Assembly (NCBI RefSeq): GCF_016906535.1
Contig: NC_057384.1
Location: 1,240,001-1,304,000 of the forward strand
Length of the DNA: 64,000 nucleotides
Source of the DNA: Rhizoctonia solani
Taxonomy: Eukaryota > Basidiomycota > Agaricomycetes > Cantharellales > Ceratobasidiaceae
Direction of reading: 5' to 3'
Translations under genes and position numbers: made by a program
Shown here: piece after piece, positions 28,697 through 41,111 of the stretch
Layout of the letters: the number at the start of each line of letters is the position of its first letter
How positions within the stretch are numbered: position 1 is the stretch's first letter
Notes under the pieces: model-generated
What the model was told of the DNA's origin: nothing
Seen by the model: the letters and a program-made list of their open reading frames with translations, nothing else
Database searches by the model: none

Positions 28697-30282
28697 TTAC
28701 TTGAACTGCAGACATCATCCATTAGCTCCACAGTTCCCTCCGCATACAAAACTATGACACTCACGTTCTTGCCATCCGCCCACTTCTTGCCGTCAATCTC
28801 CAGGTCCCATGCAAGCGCAGCCTCGAAGAACGCCTTGTCCTCAGGGTTCGAGAGGTCGATCTGCTTGTACTCGTACGACTCCCAGTCGGGAGCAGCGTCC
28901 AGAACGGGCTACACGTACTGTCACTACATGCCATAAACAAAGGTAAATGCCTGGACGAACCTTGTAGTCCTTGCCTCGCAAGATGAATGCTCCGGCGATG
29001 CGCGAGTTGTTCGCCTCGCCGAGAACCCCGACCGACCCGAATAGGTACTTCTTCGACGCTTCCAAGCGGTCTATCACAAACCTATAAGCACAAAATTATA
29101 TATAAAAAAAAGAAACTGATTACTTACTGAAGAATCCACCGATCTGGTTGGAGCTCATAAAGGTCTGCGTCAGCTCCTCGTTGTACTTGAAGTCCACACG
29201 CCAGATAGAGAAGCCCTCGGGATCGAACCTGCCGAATACCGTAAATAAAGCACAATGCGGTACGAGGCCGCACACTCACTTCTCGTAGAACCACTCCAAA
29301 GATCCACCTGGACCACGGGTGTCCATGTTCGAGTAGGCACGCTTCCAGTCCTCGAGGTTGAACGCGCTCTTGGGGAGGTCGTCGAGCGGGTTCTTGGCCT
29401 TGGGCTCAGCGGGGACCAACGGCTCATCGTCATCATCGTCCTTTTCTGGCTTCTTCTCTTTTGGAGCCTTGGGTGCGGCAGGAGTAGCAGCAGCAGCGGG
29501 CTTCTCCTTTTTGGGAGGAACATATTGGAGAGGAGCGTCGGCGTACTTGATGGTGCCAAATACATCCTTGAGCTTGGGCTGGTTGGCCACGGTCTCGAGC
29601 AGACGTTGGATACCAGGGTACTTGACGCGATCATCCGGGCCCAAAAAGGTCTCGAAAAGTACGTTGGAGACAGCGGCAGCAGTGATATCAGCCAAGGAGA
29701 TGCGGTTGGTGGGGAGGAAGAAAGTGTTGTGGGTGAGGTGGGTGTTGAGCACAGTCAGTCCGTCATGAATCTTTTCGCGCAAGAAGGTCTCGTATGGCTT
29801 GTTGTAAGGGAACTGGCCGTGTAACAGTCCATAGAGACTAAATCCTTTGCTCAGGACCTCGGAATCGATGTACGACACCCATTGGTCGACGAGGGCCGCA
29901 TCGGTCGGGGAAGTTCCCAACAATCCAGAGTTGGGAGAAAGCGAAGCAACTGCGAGTATCATCAGCACATGGCCCATTTGTGTCTGTATGCGACCTACTG
30001 TAGCGGGCAATGGCGCTGCCCTCGAACAGGGTGAAGCCATCTTTGCTCTCGAAGGCAGGGATCTTGCCAGACGCAAACTTGGCCTTGTACTCGGGAGTCC
30101 TGTTCGTCTGGTTGTGAACATAGTCCGAGGGAGTCGGGTCCAATGTCAACCCAGCAAGGGCCGCAGTGGCACGAATCTATACCACATCCATCAGCTCAGA
30201 CCGCCGTCGAACGAGATACACAACTTACGCGCTTGACATGCGGTTGGGTTTCTGTGATATAGAGCGTTCCGATAGAGGCCAT
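28697..30282 (-). CDS. EEF1G: Translation elongation factor eEF1B gamma subunit, 421 aa
   Basis: Exons on the minus strand, from the ATG at 30282: 30282-30229, 30176-29999, 29949-29280, 29228-29128, 29070-28961, 28908-28765, 28705-28697; total 1266 nt, frame kept. The N-terminal half is a glutathione-S-transferase-like domain (MASIGTLYI, RTPEYKAKFASGKIPAF, ADITAAAVSN). It is followed by a Lys/Ala/Pro and acidic linker (KKEKPAAAA, KDDDDDEPL) and the conserved C-terminal domain (SAFNLEDWKR, GSLEWFYEKFDPEGFSIW, YKPVLDAAPDWESYEY). It is part of the factor that reloads eEF1A with GTP. The last coding exon is only 9 nt (Phe-Lys-stop), recovered through a GTGAGT...CTGCAG intron; reading straight on would add about 47 unrelated residues. 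Confidence 0.93.
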
Positions 30283-30749
30283 GGTGTTGTGGTAGAGTAG
30301 TGGAGCGCAAAGTGGTCAAGGGCTCACTTTAAAAATTAATCTCAAATTTTGATCAAGATCTGTAGATCGCAGCGATGGCACACATGCACAAATTAAGACT
30401 TCGGGCAGATGACTAAGCTTGCTCTTTCTGGTATGTTCCGTCCGTTGGTGGCGAAAAAACACTAGATAGCCACGCGAGCGAGGAGATTTACCACTGCATC
30501 AGTCGTCATTAACCTCAAAGTCGAAGCTGAGCCAGGTAAATCAACCGTAAACGTGGTCAAGCGCTTCTCCATTCCAATGTCCCGAATGCGACCAGTCCAC
30601 AAAATGCAATAAACCGGGTGAAAAACTAAAAATATATTCCAAAAAGACCATAAAGCTAACAACACAAAGCGCATAAAATGCATAATAATCAAACCAAAAA
30701 AGCGGATTGTCTGAGGCAAGGCTCTACCACACTAGAATGAGATGAACAA
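30283..30749 (-). other. Spacer between UBE2S and eEF1B gamma
   Basis: 467 bp holding the eEF1B gamma promoter and the UBE2S 3' region. I see no clear TATA box and no gene. Confidence 0.5.
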
Positions 30750-31752
30750 CTATAGCCTCTTCAGCGCCTTTTTCTTCTTTTCTACTCCCCCAGTCGCAAC
30801 TCTCTTCGCAGTCGTCTTCACAACCCCAGCAGCCCCGTTTTCGGTCCCCGAGGCGGAGGACGTCTTCCCCGCTGAAGGAGGCTTGACCGATGTGGTGACA
30901 GTCTCGGGAATGATAGACGCCGCGTTTCCGACAGCGGACGGTTGGAGTGGAGTCTGTTGAACGATTGGAACAGCGGGTATTTCAAGTTTGGATTTAGGTG
31001 GTGATGCTGGTTCGGACGCATTCGCATTTTCGGGTACAGCACTTGCTGTCTTTGTCGGAGCAACGACAGCCGGGGCTGAAGTCGAAGTTGAAGTTGACGC
31101 AGGGGTTTGGAATTCAACGGGAGCGACCTATCCAAAACCCATAAACATCATTTCATTATCCTCGAGCACGAACAAAAACGCACCTTGGGTGTAGCATGAA
31201 TACCATTCCACATCTTTGCCCTCGAACAAAATTCATCCCAATCCTCCAGCAAAAGCTTCCCGGCCTCTTCATCCAACGCACTCTCCGCATTCGGAACAAT
31301 CAACAGGCACTTGATCGTCACCAATACATGACCCAACCCATACGTCGGCTTCCAATCCTTTTTAAGTGTGTTTACGCAGATCTCGCCAGAGCGGGAAACA
31401 TTGGGGTGGAAGATCTTGGTGAGCATCCGGGCCGAGGGCGGAGAGGCCGGGAATGTGGGTGGGAAGGAGAAGTGGATATGGTAGTAACCGCCGGCATAGG
31501 GCGTGCCCTCTGGAGAAACTTCATTTAGTCTCGGAAAGAACAAGCAGTGTATGCAAGACATACCAGGTCCAGCAATAATACCAGTAACATCCAACATGTT
31601 TTCCTCGCTTGGTACAACTCGGATACCCTCGGGCGGCTCAGCACGAAGCTGTTGAATCTCCTTGACGAGTTTACGGAATGCGGCTGGGGTGACCTGTTGT
31701 CATCCTAATTTAGAATTTGGGATGTGAAAGAAAGTGATCAAAGACGAACCAT
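30750..31752 (-). CDS. UBE2S: Ubiquitin-conjugating enzyme E2, UBE2S type (APC/C chain elongating), 278 aa
   Basis: Exons on the minus strand: 31752-31750, 31693-31564, 31509-31184, 31127-30750 (837 nt). The first coding exon is just the ATG. The UBC fold covers residues 1-150 with HPNVSRSGEICVNTLKKDW and active-site Cys89. A long Ser/Thr/Ala/Pro-rich tail follows and ends KKKALKRL. Human UBE2S adds Lys11-linked ubiquitin chains with the anaphase-promoting complex and docks through a very similar Lys-rich ...LRRL end, so the same partner is inferred here. Two CACGTG boxes lie about 80-105 bp upstream of the start. Confidence 0.9.
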
Positions 31753-31833
31753 CGTGAAAAGTCGTGAGTGTGAAAGGTCGTGAATGTGGATGAGGTGACG
31801 CGGTTGGATTGGAAACAACCGTGGAGCCAATGT

Positions 31834-31858
31834 CACGTGGGTTAGAGATAATCACGTG
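31834..31858. promoter_or_regulatory. Pair of CACGTG boxes upstream of UBE2S
   Basis: CACGTG at 31834-31839 and 31853-31858, start to start 19 bp. Such palindromes bind bHLH factors of the Cbf1/Pho4 type in fungi. Function here is inferred. Confidence 0.45.
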
Positions 31859-33015
31859 ACTGTATGGAAATGAAACGCTTTTGGAACTGGTTGCTGAAAC
31901 ACAGCGAACCTGTCCCTTCATGGTACAAACATATATGCTACACTCTCTTAGAACCTTGCTTCTCATCGCATATTTAAACAACGTTGAAAGACCATTGTTC
32001 GTCCAGGACTATTACTTTAAGCAATGCGAAATATGGAACTTGCTAGAGGCCACTTCGTGGGCATCGAAACAATATTCCAGATCGAGTCTTTATCTAGCTT
32101 CAAACACCACCCATTCTCGTCTCCTAGACTCGAACGAGTTACGGCCAGACAAGGACGAAACGGAGCTCAACGTCTAGCGCGGAGTCACAACTTTCACTTC
32201 CACCTTCACTCAACCCTACTATGAATGCGCTTTTATCTTCTTAATTGGGCACTGAAGAATCATTGCGCATCAAGAACTTGTCACTCTGGTGTATTCCAAA
32301 GTATGAATTTGAGCTGCACGAATTATTCTCAGTTTGTGGGCGCAAGTTGTGGCAGTAATCATTTCGGCAATTGGTCGGCTGACCCGATTGTGCCTGGACA
32401 TCACACTGCATTGCTGAGCCTCCTCTCGAATCGTCCTCTTTCTTACATTGTTGGCCTTCGGCCGAGATGGTTATTTCTTGGCTATTTGTATAACGTGCCT
32501 GACCCCTAGCCTGTACTACCTTCCCTTGACTAACAGGTTCTCGCTAGTATGTTTCGAGTTTTGGCGCCCTTGTTGTGATGTACCTGGTCGGCTATCGATG
32601 CGCGATTGAAGGCAACTAATCCAGATAGAATAAAATAAAACTTAGTCCGTTTGATAAGTTACACTAGAACTCCGCTCCAGAAACGTATTCGATGTGAATT
32701 TCGGCTCAGAACCTTCTGACCAAAAAGCTGTACTCGCTATATCGCAACGTTGGCACTGCACTGCATGAGCCTAAGTATCAGATGGTTAGCGCTGGCCTCA
32801 GCTCTTGGCAGGGGTATTGGTTTATATCCTCACCGCTGCCTTGAGTTAGAGACTCTTGGGTATATACGTATAAATGAGGCGGTCTGACTGACCAAATTCA
32901 CAAGAACCGACATCCGCGGCCCAAAGGAGTTAGTGTTCTGAGGTATGTGACGTTTGAGCCTCCAGTGCACTTCCTATAATAAAATACTCATTATACTCAT
33001 ACGCTAGTAAATAAC
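31859..33015. other. Intergenic region with divergent promoters
   Basis: No gene recognised. TATAAAT at 32869-32875 may belong to the plus-strand gene at 33016. Two short overlapping open frames (31881-32224) have no recognisable features. Confidence 0.45.
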
Positions 33016-34764
33016 ATGGACCGAGCCCAAATTTCGACATCAAACGATGATCGCCATGAACTCGATAATGAAGCTCGGCTCGATGTGTCCAGCTCTCAAA
33101 AGGAAGGAATCTGGCTATCAACATACCCAGAACGCCGCTCTACTAAAACTGAGAAATATCTCACTTGGCTCCGACTTTTGTGGCCCATATTACTCCATGC
33201 AATCTTGACTACTATGATCGTTCTATTCCTCCTCGTATACGTCAACCATCGTACTTTTAACATTTCCGAACGACGGCCAACCGTTAAACTTCACGATGGT
33301 ACTCTGATAAGATGGGAGTTTTCAGCCCTCCTTCAATCCGATATAACAACCCTACTCTCGGTCCTTATCTCTGTCCTTCGCCTTGTCACCTCCTGTTGGC
33401 TAGGTCCCCTATGCTGGCGTTGTGCCTTCATTTTGATGGAAAAATACGGGCTTAAGCCCAGACAGCTTCGCCTCCTGGTCTCTTACGGTGTACCCACAGC
33501 TCCTCTTCAAGGACAAGTTAAGGAAGGAAAAAAGATCAGATGGATAATGTGCTTCATACTTGTTACAACAATTCCCTTACAACTTGCAGCTCCGGTCATC
33601 AATGGTTCTGTGACTTGGATCACTGCAAATCACCGTCCGCATCATTTACTTAATCAATCAATCCCCGTATTACACTACAACGGGGATCATGAACAATGGC
33701 GCCTTTGGACAGACAATTTAGGCTATCGCAGACAAACGGGTCAAACAGCGGCCAGTTTTGACCTTCTCACCTGGAGGTGGGAAACAGAACACAGTGGTCT
33801 GCGAAGATATTTACCTGGGATTCAACTACAAATCAATAATACACTTACCAATATCACGTTGCCGTACTTCTCTGTTCGGTCTATTGAGTGGGTTAGTAAC
33901 CCACAAAACCTCATGGGAGAAGGCAAAGTCAACGTCGAGGATTTTATATGTTCCATGATCAATGTTACGGGTGAATTATGTCGCCAACCTCGCTATGGGC
34001 CTATCCTCATACCAGGCACCCCATGGTCTAACCAAATCATGCCCAACCCACTGGTAGTTTCTAAGAGACAATTGGTGGTGGAGTATGTGGGGTCAAGATA
34101 TCGATATTCTAGTAGACCACATGGCTGTCTCTACGTCAAAGAGCAAAACAAAATAGGACCTGATCATGCTATTTATGTCGATCCTGCAGAAGTGTGTTAT
34201 CAGTTCGCCTGGGTCCACTATACTGCCGGTATCAGCACTTGTTATGATTGTCTGGTTTCATCACATCGTACCGTTCGAAACAGCACTTTCCAATCTGTGA
34301 ATCCAGATACCTTGACAGAAACTGCTTTGAGACTGGCACCCGAAATTGTGGGCCTAGTTGAAAGTATGATGTATATGGAAAAGGAATCTGTGTGGAGTAG
34401 CCCTGAGGACCGTATCGTGGGATTACTTACCCGCTCTTATGCTGCATCCTGGATGGCCCTCACAGGGGCTTTATGGAATGTACAATTCAACACAACCTAC
34501 TCCATCTCGGCTCCCGCATCGCAGGCTTTAGTAGATATACGACGCATTTACATGTGGCTCGGCCTGCAGTTCCTCGCCACGCTATCAGGATTACTCTTCA
34601 CTTTTATTCAATCACGCTCAGCTACGCTGGTTATATTTGACACTGCGTTGACCGCATTTTATCTGGACACAAGCGCGGTATATAAAGCTGACAGATATCA
34701 TGAAGTTCCCCAGATACGGCAAGTGGAGTTGGAAGAAGATCGCTTGTGGCTTAAAGATCAGTAA
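33016..34764 (+). CDS. Uncharacterised multispanning membrane protein, intronless, 582 aa
   Basis: One uninterrupted frame, unlike its intron-rich neighbours. A hydrophilic N-terminus (about 50 residues) is followed by predicted membrane spans near 55-77 (WPILLHAILTTMIVLFLLVY), 108-132, 176-195, and one near the C-terminus at about 520-543 (MWLGLQFLATLSGLLFTFI). The large loop between spans 3 and 4 (about 320 residues) carries many N-x-S/T sites (NGS, NQS, NNT, NIT, NVT, NST) and Cys pairs, suggesting a glycosylated extracytoplasmic domain. I do not recognise a named family; similar proteins occur as lineage-specific families in Agaricomycetes (recollection, not a search). Confidence 0.8.
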   Translation: MDRAQISTSNDDRHELDNEARLDVSSSQKEGIWLSTYPERRSTKTEKYLTWLRLLWPILLHAILTTMIVLFLLVYVNHRTFNISERRPTVKLHDGTLIRWEFSALLQSDITTLLSVLISVLRLVTSCWLGPLCWRCAFILMEKYGLKPRQLRLLVSYGVPTAPLQGQVKEGKKIRWIMCFILVTTIPLQLAAPVINGSVTWITANHRPHHLLNQSIPVLHYNGDHEQWRLWTDNLGYRRQTGQTAASFDLLTWRWETEHSGLRRYLPGIQLQINNTLTNITLPYFSVRSIEWVSNPQNLMGEGKVNVEDFICSMINVTGELCRQPRYGPILIPGTPWSNQIMPNPLVVSKRQLVVEYVGSRYRYSSRPHGCLYVKEQNKIGPDHAIYVDPAEVCYQFAWVHYTAGISTCYDCLVSSHRTVRNSTFQSVNPDTLTETALRLAPEIVGLVESMMYMEKESVWSSPEDRIVGLLTRSYAASWMALTGALWNVQFNTTYSISAPASQALVDIRRIYMWLGLQFLATLSGLLFTFIQSRSATLVIFDTALTAFYLDTSAVYKADRYHEVPQIRQVELEEDRLWLKDQ

Positions 34765-36206
34765 AGGTTCGAATAAGTATCACTTATTCACTCTCCCAAA
34801 GAAAATGCAAAAGCATTCATTCGTCTTCTTTGTATGCTTATCATGTGTACGCGCACCTTTATAATACCACATTAGTACGTGCATTCTAGCCGAACCGGAT
34901 GTACTTAACATTGAGCACGTACGAAATGGCGCTGAATGAGATGTATATCGAACGCGACGTCGATGCCACGGTGACGTGATAAGAATCCTGCCATATATAT
35001 TCATTTTGCGTTCTACTTAGAACAAGATTAGTGGCAGGTTGTGAGAAATGATACTCAGGGAAACACGCGTCATAATGAGGTAGATGGCTTTGAGTGGCTA
35101 TGTCGGCGCCTACAATAGGATCAACTTTAAAGCTTGGGTGGTTTATTACTACGGACTGGTTCGCGACCAAATTTGCTGTTTATTCTCGTAATTGCCACAA
35201 GCCCGATAGGGGGAGATCCTTGAGGCGTTACAAGCTCATAGGGGGAAAATATTTGTTCACTCGGGCTCGTCGAGAACCCCATTATAAGATAAGTACATGC
35301 ATGGGGGATTTGGGGATAGGTGGTAAGATGTATGCGAATGACATGGGTCAGTAGCACGTGCAAATTATGCTGAGAATGATACTTACATCGACGAATATGA
35401 TAGGTCTCTGGCTCCTCTTCTTGACAATCTATTCACATTCAGGGGTCTCAATAGTCATTAACCCTACGTTGGCTGCATCTATCCAGGTAAGTGATTACAG
35501 TAAACCCTTCGTTCGCTTTATCTCCCGACCTTTCTTTCCTTGTCTAGTGCCTATGCACATGAAAATAGGCAGCCTAATACTTCCAGGTGTTAGTTGAGAG
35601 ACTGAGGACGGAATCGGTGCATTTTAGCAGGGTGATGTTGAGGATATCCTCATTTGTCGGCTTGGGAATCTCTTAATCTCATATCTTTTTTTTTACGCTA
35701 TCTTCTGCCACCAGCTTCAAAAAAATATTAATAATATAGTTCCGTAAAGAAAAAAAACATGAGTCGTTCAGGATCGGATAGTGAATTACGAAGCTGTTGC
35801 AGGCAGTCGGGGATTATGCAGTATTCAAACTGACGACAGCTTAAGCTTTTGTGATGAAGTGCTAAGTCAACAGCTTTCAGAAGGAGAACCATCTCAACAT
35901 CTTATACACGAAACGAATCATGAACAAATAACCTGAGGATTGAAGTTGTACAAGGGTGGAGGTTTTATATACAATACAAACAAAACAGAAGTGCGTGCGT
36001 TGCGTTTACGTGCTGCTCAAATTGCAATTCAAAAGAAATCGACAGCGGAGACAATATGCAGCAGATGGAGAGTCAAAGTCGTCGGGACGAGACGAGAGAG
36101 GGTACACAAAATAATAAAAAAGAGCAAAAAAAACGCAAAGAGTAAGTCAGCGCGGGCTGGATAACAAAGTAGAATAAGAATTGGGTAAGGGATGTTCCAA
36201 GGATTT
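34765..36206. other. No recognised gene
   Basis: About 1.4 kb of AT-rich sequence with T- and A-runs (35688-35760). Short open frames lack family features. Confidence 0.5.
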
Positions 36207-37947
36207 TTATATCCTCAGCTCTCTGAATCCTCTCACATCCAACCGACCAGTTCCGTTGTCCAACCACTCGCCGGTCCCCAGATCCCGCACCTTCCCAGCA
36301 TCTCGATACGCCTTTGTAGCAGACCTCGTTTCTCTCTTTGGAGCCTCGGACGTGCCACCAGTGCTGGCTCTACTCTTTGCCGTTCCCGTCATACCCACAC
36401 TCTGTCGCCCGCGTTGTTGTGTACTCGACCGAGCTTTTGGAACTCCGAGCGACTTCCGTTTTCCCTTGGTGAGTTTAGGTTCCAGTTCGGGTTCAGATGG
36501 AGGTGGAGGTGGTGGGGCGTCAGAAATGAATGACCCAGACTCGGCGGACACGCTGCTCGATACGCCAGCAGCAAATTCAGACTCCTCATCTTCCTCATGC
36601 TCGCCGTCGTCTTCTGGGGGTGTAACAGTGATAGTTCCCCGTCTATTCCTTTTCCTAATTTCAGTTTCCTCTTCCTCTTCATCGTCTTCGTCTATTGCTC
36701 GTTTGGGACTCCGACTTGGCGGAGGCGATAGAGAGTCGGAGGGTGTAGGCGGACGCGATTGTTGCGACTGTTTGGACAATGGCGCCGACTTCATGGATTG
36801 TGATTGAAGCTGTTGTTTGGCGCTGCGTTTGGTGGCAGCTTGGGAGGGTGGTGGAGAAGGAAGAGAGGATGTATCGGGCTCTGGGACTTCGCAGACATTA
36901 GGCATGCCTTGATGCGGGCCTGTAAGATTTCGTACAGAGGAAAAGTGCTCCCAATCATGATAGCTACGAGTAGTACGTGTTAAGATACGGTTGATGGGGA
37001 AATGGCAGCACGCACGCAACGTAAACTGTGGCCGGGAAGGGAGCACCCCCATCCTCCTCATCGTCTTCGTCATGATCCTCGTTAGCGGCTTTCTCGGCCT
37101 TCTTCTTCTTTAGTCTCTCCTTTTTTCCTTTCCTCCTTTCCTTAGAGCTTGTTATGCCAGCTTCGTCTGCCGCTGCCGAACTTGCGCCAGGATCGAAAAT
37201 GTCGGTCTTTGCACCCTCGATCACATACACCAACCCGGGCTGAACAACCTTGACGTTGACAACTTTCAACTGAGCAAACGCCGTCAACTCCAGGTGACCA
37301 CCATATGTTCCATTATTCCTCATTGTGGAAATGTGCTGGTCCCAGCTCCGATCATCATCAACAAATGCCTCAAAACGCTCCTTATGCGCAGCCATAAACG
37401 CACAAATCTCTTTTCGCAACGTAAGATGTTCATTCGGGGTTCCGTAGATCTAGGGGTCGTCAAGCACGTTGTTGTAACAGACAAGTTAAGAAACGGCTTA
37501 CCTGGTCACTCAGCGCTCGGAACAAACAGTTTCCGTCGCCCAATGTTGGAGCCGCGTAGAGTCCCATCGAACGCAATTGGGTAGTGAGTTCAGCTGTGTT
37601 GGCGGCGGGATCATGGAGCTACGTCAGGCCCAACGTTACCGGAAGCAAATTCCATATGGGGGAGTCGTTAGCGGTGATATCGCTCTGCGATCTAAGCTAT
37701 TGCTGCTCACCTTCCCGCGCTGACCGCGTGTTCGTGGCCGCGCTGAATCGATGTAACAGGAAAAATCAGAATTTGTTCTCTACGCAAGCCACGCTGCCTA
37801 ATTCAACACAGCCCCCCAAACGAGTGCATAGAGCAAGGAGCCACGTCCAACACATACAGTCACGCACACCTAACGAACCGATTGCTTACATGCATTAACA
37901 GGCACCCGCGCCTTTCTCTCCTTGCGCAGTGTGTTCCCTTTCGCCAT
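36207..37947 (-). CDS. OTU-family deubiquitinase (OTUD3-like), 465 aa
   Basis: Exons on the minus strand: 37947-37890, 37742-37711, 37618-37502, 37449-37016, 36963-36207 (1398 nt, frame kept). Basic N-terminus MAKGNTLRKERKARV, then the OTU domain: catalytic Asp58 and Cys61 in GDGNCLFRALSDQ, FEAFVDDDRSWDQHI, GTYGGHLELTAFAQL, and the His in YHDWEHF (His220). The block order matches OTUD3, which trims ubiquitin chains. The second half is a low-complexity Ser/Pro/Glu tail (RKRNRRGTITVTPPEDD). The second exon is 32 nt and was placed by phase and context, so it is less certain. The dense antisense frames here are shadows of the acidic/serine repeats. Confidence 0.85.
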
Positions 37948-40900
37948 CGAGGTTAGTGGGATCCAAAAGTGTGGTATCTAGCAACGAATGATAAGAGTAA
38001 CGAGAGCTAGAGTCAAACGCCAATTGAAGGTATTATAGTTCAGATTATTACTGAGCCTAACCCAGAGTACAGATTCAGGTGCGGGAATAACAGTCAGACG
38101 CGGGGCCGGGGAAGGGGAGGCAACCATCCACGTGATGGCACAGCCACACCCGCCGGCGGCTAGCCTTGTTGGAGCATCCCGGACCCGATACCTTCTCAGT
38201 TGGGTTTAGTGCCCTTGGTACGCGTTGGATGGGCGTGTCTAGGATCACGAGCTGCTGCTTTACCTCACTACTTGGAAAGACTAAGTCCCGTGGGTGTTTG
38301 CATGACTGGCTTGACGCCCATGTGTATGGTAATCTGCGATGTTGGTCTGAATGAAAACGTTCTGCTTCACTATTCCCGGCGCTGAGTCATACCTTGTATA
38401 CAACGAAATTTGGCTAATATTCAGCCGGGGTAAGTTTATTTACATATATACCGCAATCCTCGTTTCTGTATGATTGTTAAATCATAACCAGTATGACTAT
38501 ATTTCGCTGGCACTGCTCACTATCGATATCTTTCGCACATACACTTGTAAGTTCGAGGGTAACTAAGTGCTGAACTAAGAACGCATAAACGCGTGGACTT
38601 TCAACATAAGCGATCGGTTGAGTTAGCCAGTTTCCCGCTTCAAGAACGAGTATTGGTATATAAAATCTTGGGGGAAGTTAGTAGGCTGTGGTCCGCTTGC
38701 GATGCTTTAGATGAAGTAAACCGACATGTATGCGCACGTATCCATCTCACTATCATGCAAGAACATGACGGGAGCTGAAGGATTTGGGCATAAATGCAGT
38801 GAGTTTATCAGTTTGGTTGACTGCCGGGAGAACAATCTTGGGAAATAGCTGGGAGATACATCGTGTTTGTAAAACGTCTTGTCAGATGCCAACCCCGGCG
38901 AGTTTTAGGTCGGACGACAGGGTAGAGCTTTTTTGTCGATAAATCTTTGAAACCATGTTTCGTCCAATCATAAATATTCGACACTATCAAGCTAGCTCAT
39001 AGAAAGAACAAGTCTGCCTCGGAAGACCAGCTTTGTGTGTATTTAAAACTTGTTGACTGTATGTAGTGTGTGCCAACAAACTACAACTTAACTGCCAGAT
39101 ATACAGTATTATCTTCGCTCACACCACGAGTGTCCTTGGAAACCTGGGAGAGAGCTACCTTCCATCCGAGCTCCACTAAGTGACATGAGTGCGACTTCCC
39201 TTGTTCACAATGTCCAACTAGCGGTCAACATTCTGATGAATCTAGACGTAGACGTGCGCGGCTGTTCGTTGGATTGGCCTACAGACCATGTCAAAAACCA
39301 TGATTTCGAAGCACCACTCGATGCCCCCGACGGTGTCACGTCACATCCTCCCATATACTTGAGACTTATCGTATCATAGGCAGGTAGTCTGACCCGATGC
39401 TCTTCATGCCAATATGATCTATCCTTAGATCTGGGCCCGGATAAATATCCGACAGAGACCCAAATACATAGCTGACATCACTTAATGAGCTGGGATTGAC
39501 TTAGAACCGTTACTCAGCCTGCGGAAGACTAAAATGGCGATGGCCGGAAGTTAGCAGTACCAGACTGCGGCAGGTGACCCATGCCAAATTCTCGGCAGGG
39601 CTCCATAGGCCGTCAGTCTTGCGTAGCGTGGCTTCAGTAGCCCTCTATTGATACGTTACGTCGAGTCGTTCGCTTGAACAAGGTAGACCTGTCCGCGGAG
39701 GTATGGGTGATTTACGGCGTCAACTTGGGATTTGTATCTCCTTATCATGGGTGGTATTGTGGCCGAGCTGTGCTACCGCGAGATGGTGGAAGAATATACA
39801 GCTGGTTTAGCTTGGTGAACTGGGGCCTTGGATAATTTTTGATTGAATCATAGGAGAAGGTTCAACGATTATCTGATAATGAATAAGAGCAAGGGTGAGG
39901 AAAGTGAACATATACAAGACAACCCCTAGAGCCAGATTATCTGTAGTCTTCGGGTACACGGTGCATATTACCGCTTCCAGTGTATATAACGACTGGTGTC
40001 ACTTGATGCATAATACAACTACGTATATGCGTGGGGCGGTGCCTGTTGCTTGATGTATTGATATTTGAGGCTCTTTGGCATGTAAAGTCATAGGAAATGC
40101 AGTTGTGTAGTTGAACTTAGCCTAAGCAAAGGCGGGTCTACGGCTGAATACAGTATCCAGGTCTGAACAAAGTTGCCAAGGCGAGAAGTTCGAGTCACGG
40201 ACTTTGAAGAAGTAATTCATATCTTATCGATCCCACCTCTCTCCCCAAGACATGAATATCAGTTCTAATTCTTGGTTGACAATACTTGCTAATTAGAGTT
40301 ATGAGTGCACCTAAGTCACTCTCGAACCAAAGGCACCCATATGTAAAAGGTTCTTGTTCCGATCCTACCCGTTTCATGAGTCTCACGTACGCGATCGCGA
40401 AGTACGAAAGGCAAATCGCACAATTTTTAATTATGGAGAAGATGATGCGTGATTAATTTGAATGAGTCACGTATAGACATGTACTGGGCTGTTCCTTGAA
40501 CACTATGAAAACAATAAAGTATGACAAAAATGCTACGCCGCGACGTACACGGTAAGCAATGGCTAGTTGGGCCAATGGGCGCGGGCGGTCCCAGAGCTAC
40601 AGTGATGAGTTTGATCTGTGCAAGCCAGGTTGTCTTGGCATTATCGACGTTGTCGCCCTCGTCGCTTGTTTGCTCATTTGTTTGGCCGAAGCAAAGAAAG
40701 GGGTTTTTATTTGTACTCATTTTAGACTGCTCTTCTTAAGCGAGCTCACATGCAAGGCTGTGTCACCAGCAGGCTAAGTCCACCAGACTAGCATGATTTG
40801 AAACAAAAGTCCCACACTTGAGATTATGAGATTACAAGGTTTGGAGCATGCCGGCTTAGTCATATACAGTGAGGTCACGCATGATAAATCGAACCACCAC

Positions 40901-41111
40901 CATTCGAAAACACCCGTCTCGCGTACCTTGGCATATTCACATTCATGGTCATGAGCACACTTCCCGAGACCTAAAATACCGATGCAGGAGCTGAAACGCT
41001 AGGATTGGTTTATGGGCAAAATGAAATGAAGCTCTTGACGATGTGAAGGAGCAGCCTGTCGCAAATTATCGAGGGGATTTGTCTGCTGATGGAGTTCAAA
41101 TATGACCTGCT
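37948..41111. other. Large gap without a recognised gene
   Basis: About 3.2 kb. Open frames at 39185-39379 and 40427-40739 (both strands) have no recognisable motif, no linked exons and no consistent splice signals. I found no tRNA-like box A/B pair. Confidence 0.45.

Noticed and set aside
29255..29824. 189-codon plus-strand frame
   Set aside because: Shadow of the eEF1B gamma coding exon on the other strand.
36181..36807. 208-codon plus-strand frame rich in Ser
   Set aside because: It is antisense to the acidic/serine-rich tail of the OTU gene, whose spliced model is supported by catalytic motifs and phase.
40150..40210. TTCGAGTC resembling a tRNA box B
   Set aside because: No box A at a suitable distance and no T-arm pairing.
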